A DNA stretch of 8,902 nt from Thiohalobacter sp. (lineage in GTDB: Bacteria > Pseudomonadota > Gammaproteobacteria > DSM-19610), in assembly GCA_027010005.1 (NCBI GenBank), contig JALVCM010000362.1, positions 1 through 8,902 on the forward strand. Reading direction: 5' to 3'. A program made the position numbers and the translations under genes. The notes under the pieces are model-generated. The model did not search any database. It was not told the DNA's origin and worked only from the letters and a program-made list of their open reading frames with translations. Of this stretch, positions 5,609 through 8,902 are shown in pieces; position 1 is the first letter of the stretch; each line of letters starts with the position of its first letter.

Positions 5609-6253
5609 TTGTCCGTAAGACTGGGTGATATCGCACCGGATTTTACCGCCACCACGACGCAGGGGACGATCTGTTTCCACGACTGGATTGGCGACGGCTG
5701 GGCCATGCTGATGTCACACCCGGCAGATTTTACGCCTGTCTGCACGACTGAACTGGGTTATGTCGCGAGTATTCGCACGGAATTTGACCGCCGCCAGGTC
5801 AAGGTCATCAGCCTCAGTGTGGATACGCTGGAATCACACGATCGCTGGGCGCGGGATATCGAGGGCACCCACGGTTTTCCACTCAACTATCCCCTGATAG
5901 CCGACCCGACTGCTGAAATTGCACAGCTTTACGATATGATCCACGCCAATGCGGATGACCTGTTGACGGTGCGCAGTGTATTTATCATTGGTCCTGATAA
6001 ACGTGTCAAGGCGTCAATGACCTATCCCGTCAACACCGGGCGTAACTTTGATGAGATATTGCGGCTTATCGATTCCCTGCAGCTGACCGGGTCTTTCGAT
6101 GTGGCCACGCCGGTCAACTGGCGGTCCGGTGATGATGTGATTATTGCTCCAACACTCAGCGATGCCCATGCCCGGCGTCAATTCCCCGGTGGCTGGACCC
6201 TGCTGGTGAAGCCCTATATCCGTATCGTGCAGCAGCCTGGCCGGGATACCTGA
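5609..6253 (+). CDS. 1-Cys peroxiredoxin, Prx6/AhpC-TSA family
   Basis: Reduces hydrogen peroxide and organic hydroperoxides in the cytoplasm. The 214-residue protein begins with the family's RLGDIAPDF and carries the peroxidatic site HPADFTPVCTTE with P38, T42 and C45, the conserved R122 in VRSVFIIGPD, and the Prx6 C-terminal region TPVNWRSGDDVIIAPTLSD...KPYIRIV. The only other cysteine is C22 near the N terminus, not in a resolving position, so it is a 1-Cys enzyme needing an outside reductant (glutathione/glutaredoxin or another thiol). The start is TTG, chosen from the AGGAGG 5 nt upstream. It diverges from the mgtC-like operon, whose second gene encodes a glutaredoxin-like protein that could be a partner (inference from proximity only). 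Its stop is 20 bp from the stop of the convergent PilZ gene. Confidence 0.94.
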   Translation: MSVRLGDIAPDFTATTTQGTICFHDWIGDGWAMLMSHPADFTPVCTTELGYVASIRTEFDRRQVKVISLSVDTLESHDRWARDIEGTHGFPLNYPLIADPTAEIAQLYDMIHANADDLLTVRSVFIIGPDKRVKASMTYPVNTGRNFDEILRLIDSLQLTGSFDVATPVNWRSGDDVIIAPTLSDAHARRQFPGGWTLLVKPYIRIVQQPGRDT

Positions 6254-6273
6254 TCACCAGCCTTGTGCACGGG

Positions 6274-6942
6274 TTATTTCGACAGTTCTTCCACGATCTG
6301 CTCGTAGACAAAACCGTGTAGCGCGAAAATATCCTGCTCGTCTTCAAGGGCCAGTTCAAGGCCGTGATAAAACTTCTGTTCACTGTTTTCGAGGTGTACA
6401 TTGCGCAGGGTTGCAGGCACTGACAGCAGCTTTTCGACACCGGCAATCCTGATCATGCAATTGATCGTCACGCTATCCTCGGCTTCCCCCAGTTGTTTGT
6501 CTGACACCAGCAGTGCGCCCGAGGTACTGATGTCCACGATGGTACCTGACTGCGGCTTGTCAAACTGAAACCCGGGGTTGGTGTTTTTCAACGAGGCAAA
6601 CAGCCTGACATTGACGCGCTGTGCCTTGCGTACAGTAATCTGCTGTACATCCTCCGGGTAGGACAGGTGTAAATAGGGAAAGGGCCGGGAGCAGCTGCGC
6701 AGAACCGTGGTGGTAAAACCGACGATACGATTACCTGCCATCATGCGTGCCACAAATCGCTGGCCCTCCCGGATAATCATGATCTTGTCGCCGGTGGTGG
6801 GCGTCGTCACCAGCAGGCTGGTGCCCGGAAGATAGCCTATCAGTTTGACCTGCCAGCGGCGTGAATCCTCGCCATCGTGGGGCTGGAGCTGCAGCGATTC
6901 ACCAACATGAATCTTGAGTTCAGTTTGCTTCATGGGCGCCAT
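6274..6942 (-). CDS. YcgR-like PilZ-domain c-di-GMP-binding protein
   Basis: A 222-residue cytoplasmic protein with two domains. Residues about 8-98 form a YcgR-N-like beta domain (GESLQLQ...LIGYLPGTSLLVTTP...). Residues about 103-215 form a PilZ domain with both c-di-GMP-binding motifs intact: RxxxR (R105-K-A-Q-R109) and DxSxxG (D137-I-S139-T-S-G142). In enterobacteria YcgR slows the flagellar motor when c-di-GMP is high; related proteins act on other surface structures, so the target here is uncertain. No flagellar genes are in the window. The ATG at 6942 (MAPMKQ) or 6933 (MKQTEL) could be used; neither has a clear ribosome site. It diverges from recQ and converges on the peroxiredoxin gene. 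Confidence 0.9.
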   Translation of the reverse strand: MAPMKQTELKIHVGESLQLQPHDGEDSRRWQVKLIGYLPGTSLLVTTPTTGDKIMIIREGQRFVARMMAGNRIVGFTTTVLRSCSRPFPYLHLSYPEDVQQITVRKAQRVNVRLFASLKNTNPGFQFDKPQSGTIVDISTSGALLVSDKQLGEAEDSVTINCMIRIAGVEKLLSVPATLRNVHLENSEQKFYHGLELALEDEQDIFALHGFVYEQIVEELSK

Positions 6943-6975
6943 TGTAGAGCAAAGTGCAGGGTTTATATAAGGGTG

Positions 6976-7002
6976 GTTATATCAGGCATAGTTTCCTGTC
7001 AG
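6976..7002 (-). promoter_or_regulatory. Candidate promoter of the PilZ gene
   Basis: On the minus strand CTGACA (7002-6997, five of six matches to TTGACA), a 15-bp spacer, then TGATATAAC (6984-6976), an extended -10 with five of six core matches. The start would fall near 6969, about 27 nt before the ATG at 6942. A second AT-rich element, TATATAAA, lies just downstream at 6970-6963 and is another possible -10. Confidence 0.45.
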
Positions 7003-7015
7003 CGCCTCCAGCCTC

Positions 7016-7021
7016 TATACT
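7016..7021 (+). promoter_or_regulatory. Candidate -10 element of recQ
   Basis: TATACT matches five of six -10 positions and lies 38 nt before the recQ ATG. The -35 region (near 6993-6998, TTCCTG) is poor. It overlaps the start region of the divergent PilZ promoter, so the two may compete. Confidence 0.35.
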
Positions 7022-7045
7022 GCGCTTCCAGGGGAGGCTGCTGGC

Positions 7046-7052
7046 AGGGAGG
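7046..7052 (+). promoter_or_regulatory. Ribosome binding site of recQ
   Basis: AGGGAGG ends 7 nt before ATG at 7060 and supports that start over upstream in-frame ATGs. A second purine run, GGGGGAG (7075-7081), precedes an in-frame GTG at 7090, which would give a protein 10 residues shorter and cannot be excluded. Confidence 0.7.
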
Positions 7053-7059
7053 CTGGTAC

Positions 7060-8901
7060 ATGGCTGGACAATCAGGGGGAGACGGTGCAGTGACGCCACA
7101 GGACACCTTGCGGCGGGTTTTCGGGTACGACAGCTTTCGTCCCGACCAACAGGATATCATCGATGCATTGATCCGTGGCGAGGATGCCTTCGTGTTGATG
7201 CCTACTGGCGGAGGCAAGTCGCTATGCTACCAGTTACCGGCATTACACCGGCGCGGTGTTGGCATTGTGGTTTCGCCGCTTATTTCACTCATGAAAGACC
7301 AGGTCGACGCGTTGCGTGCCAACGGGGTGGAGGCGGCCTTCTATAATTCGTCGCTGGCTGCGGGAGAGGCCCGGCAGGTGCTGGCAAAGTTACATGCCAA
7401 TCGCCTGGATCTTCTTTATATCGCTCCGGAGCGTCTGATATCCGGGGACTTTCTGCAACGCCTGGATGATGTCGATGTGGCCCTGTTTGCCGTCGATGAG
7501 GCGCACTGTGTGTCCCAGTGGGGCCACGACTTCCGGCCCGAATATGTGCAGCTGGGACAGTTACGTCACAAGTTTCCCGAGATACCGCTGGTTGCCCTGA
7601 CGGCAACCGCCGACCCCCAGACACGAGAGGATATCGTTCAGCAGCTGGGGCTTGCACGGGCACAGCGCTATGTCGCCAGCTTTGACCGGCCGAATATCCG
7701 CTATACGGTACTCGACAAGCACAGACCGTTTGACCAGTTGATGCAGTTTCTTGAAGGGCGGCGGGATGAGTCGGGCATCGTATATGCCCTGTCACGCAAG
7801 CGTGTGGAAGACATAGCGGAAAAGCTCTACGAGGCAGGCATCAACGCAGATGCCTACCATGCCGGTCTGCCGGCGCAGCACCGGGCAGAGGTGCAGGAGC
7901 GGTTTTTGCGCGATGATCTCCAGGTGGTAGTGGCCACTGTCGCGTTCGGTATGGGGATCGACAAACCCAATGTACGCTTTGTCGTGCACTACGACATGCC
8001 GAAACACATAGAAGGCTATTACCAGGAAACCGGCCGGGCCGGTCGAGACGGCCTGCCGTCCGAGGCACTGCTGTTGTACGGTGCACAGGACGTGGTGACG
8101 GCACGACGGCTGGTGGAGGGAAATGCCAACCCCGACCAGCGCCGGATCGAACTCCACAAGCTCAATGCCATGACCGGCTTTGCAGAAAGCCTCACCTGTC
8201 GGCGGCGCGTGTTGCTCGGCTACTTCGGCGAGCGTCAGCAGCAGGGTTGCGGCAATTGTGACGTCTGCCTCAGCCCGCCGGAACGTTTTGATGCCACTGA
8301 TGACGCCCGCAAGGCATTATCCTGTGTCTACCGTGTGGGGCAGCGCTTTGGTGTGAAATACGTGGTGGATGTCCTTCGGGGCGCCGATACAGAACGGATC
8401 CGTCAGCTGGGGCATGATCGGCTTTCGACCTGGGGCATCGGGGCACACCACAGTGAACCAATGTGGATGTCCATTATTCGCCAGCTGATTCACCATGGCT
8501 ACCTGGTGCAGGACATCGCGGCCTACTCGGTACTGAAACTGACCGATGCAGCGCGGCCGCTGCTGCGCGGTGAGGAGTGCCTGGAGCTGGCACTGCCTCG
8601 CGTCAAGGCGAAAGCGAAGAAAAAACCGGCAGCGGCACGTGAAACCGGTCCGTATGACGAGGCGCTGTTCGAGCACCTGCGCGAGTTGCGCAAGCGGCTG
8701 GCCGACGAGCAGGGCGTTCCGCCCTATATCGTCTTTGGTGATGCCACGCTCATACAAATGGCGGCTCGGTTACCGCTGGATGATGAGGCATTACTGGCGA
8801 TTTCCGGTGTCGGGCAGGCCAAGCTGGAAAAATATGGCAGGGAGTTTCTCGATGCAATCACAGCGTTCAGCCTGTCGTCCTCATCGTCTGATTCGTCCTG
8901 A
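7060..8901 (+). CDS. recQ: ATP-dependent DNA helicase RecQ
   Basis: A 3'-5' superfamily 2 DNA helicase that works in RecF-pathway recombination, replication-fork repair and suppression of illegitimate recombination. The 613 residues match E. coli RecQ (609 aa) throughout. RecA-like domain 1: FGYDSFRPDQQ (motif 0, from 21), Walker A MPTGGGKS (47-54), DEAH (146-149), QWGHDFRP and ALTATA (179-184). RecA-like domain 2: YHAGL (266-270), VATVAFGMGIDKPNVR and the motif VI region QETGRAGRDG (322-331). The RecQ-C zinc module has C380, C397, C400 and C403, at the same numbers as in E. coli. A winged-helix domain follows (about 408-515), then a lysine/alanine-rich linker (515-527), an HRDC domain (about 531-605, PPYIVFGDATLIQMA and ISGVGQAKLEKYG), and a serine-rich tail with five Ser in a row. 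Start chosen at ATG 7060 from the ribosome site. TGA at 8899-8901 ends one base before the window edge. Confidence 0.97.
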   Translation: MAGQSGGDGAVTPQDTLRRVFGYDSFRPDQQDIIDALIRGEDAFVLMPTGGGKSLCYQLPALHRRGVGIVVSPLISLMKDQVDALRANGVEAAFYNSSLAAGEARQVLAKLHANRLDLLYIAPERLISGDFLQRLDDVDVALFAVDEAHCVSQWGHDFRPEYVQLGQLRHKFPEIPLVALTATADPQTREDIVQQLGLARAQRYVASFDRPNIRYTVLDKHRPFDQLMQFLEGRRDESGIVYALSRKRVEDIAEKLYEAGINADAYHAGLPAQHRAEVQERFLRDDLQVVVATVAFGMGIDKPNVRFVVHYDMPKHIEGYYQETGRAGRDGLPSEALLLYGAQDVVTARRLVEGNANPDQRRIELHKLNAMTGFAESLTCRRRVLLGYFGERQQQGCGNCDVCLSPPERFDATDDARKALSCVYRVGQRFGVKYVVDVLRGADTERIRQLGHDRLSTWGIGAHHSEPMWMSIIRQLIHHGYLVQDIAAYSVLKLTDAARPLLRGEECLELALPRVKAKAKKKPAAARETGPYDEALFEHLRELRKRLADEQGVPPYIVFGDATLIQMAARLPLDDEALLAISGVGQAKLEKYGREFLDAITAFSLSSSSSDSS

Positions 8902-8902
8902 T

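Noticed and set aside
6254..6273. Bidirectional terminator between the peroxiredoxin and PilZ genes
   Set aside because: Only 20 bp separate the stops, and I found no stem-loop with a T run there.
6877..7059. 61-residue N-terminal extension of RecQ
   Set aside because: It overlaps the divergent PilZ gene and both promoters; the strong AGGGAGG precedes ATG 7060, and the remaining length matches E. coli RecQ.

Overview
This window looks like ordinary chromosome from a gammaproteobacterium. The genes are dense, GC content in the genes is moderately high, and PpnN, DsbB and RecQ align closely with the Escherichia coli proteins as I remember them. The four DsbB cysteines and the four RecQ zinc cysteines even keep the E. 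coli residue numbers. The genus cannot be fixed from the sequence. I see no mobile element, CRISPR array, tRNA or rRNA.

Layout. Positions 1-1946 (minus) hold a Lon-family ATP-dependent protease cut off by the window edge before its catalytic serine and lysine. Positions 1947-2442 are an unusually long and structured intergenic region between divergent genes. It contains a heat-shock-type promoter candidate for lon, a 25-bp perfect palindrome made of two consensus DnaA boxes, a third consensus DnaA box, an AT-rich core with a good sigma-70 promoter candidate, and further inverted repeats. Positions 2443-4334 (plus) hold ppnN (nucleotide nucleosidase, a (p)ppGpp target in E. coli) followed 8 nt later by dsbB. 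The dsbB stop codon abuts the stop of a convergent pair read from the minus strand: an MgtC/SapB membrane protein (5419-4730), then a small glutaredoxin-like protein with a hydrophobic N terminus (4721-4335). Divergent from mgtC is a Prx6-type 1-Cys peroxiredoxin (5609-6253) that starts at TTG. It converges on a YcgR-like PilZ protein (6942-6274, minus), and a complete recQ (7060-8901, plus) diverges from that.

Functionally the window mixes stress and housekeeping genes: protein quality control (Lon), nucleotide salvage under stringent control (PpnN), thiol/disulfide and peroxide chemistry (DsbB, glutaredoxin-like protein, peroxiredoxin), c-di-GMP signalling (PilZ) and DNA repair (RecQ). Three redox genes lie within about 2.5 kb but in different transcription units. 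No new multi-gene system is evident. The most interesting signal is the non-coding lon-ppnN region, whose DnaA-box arrangement suggests a DnaA-binding control locus or, less likely, a replication origin.
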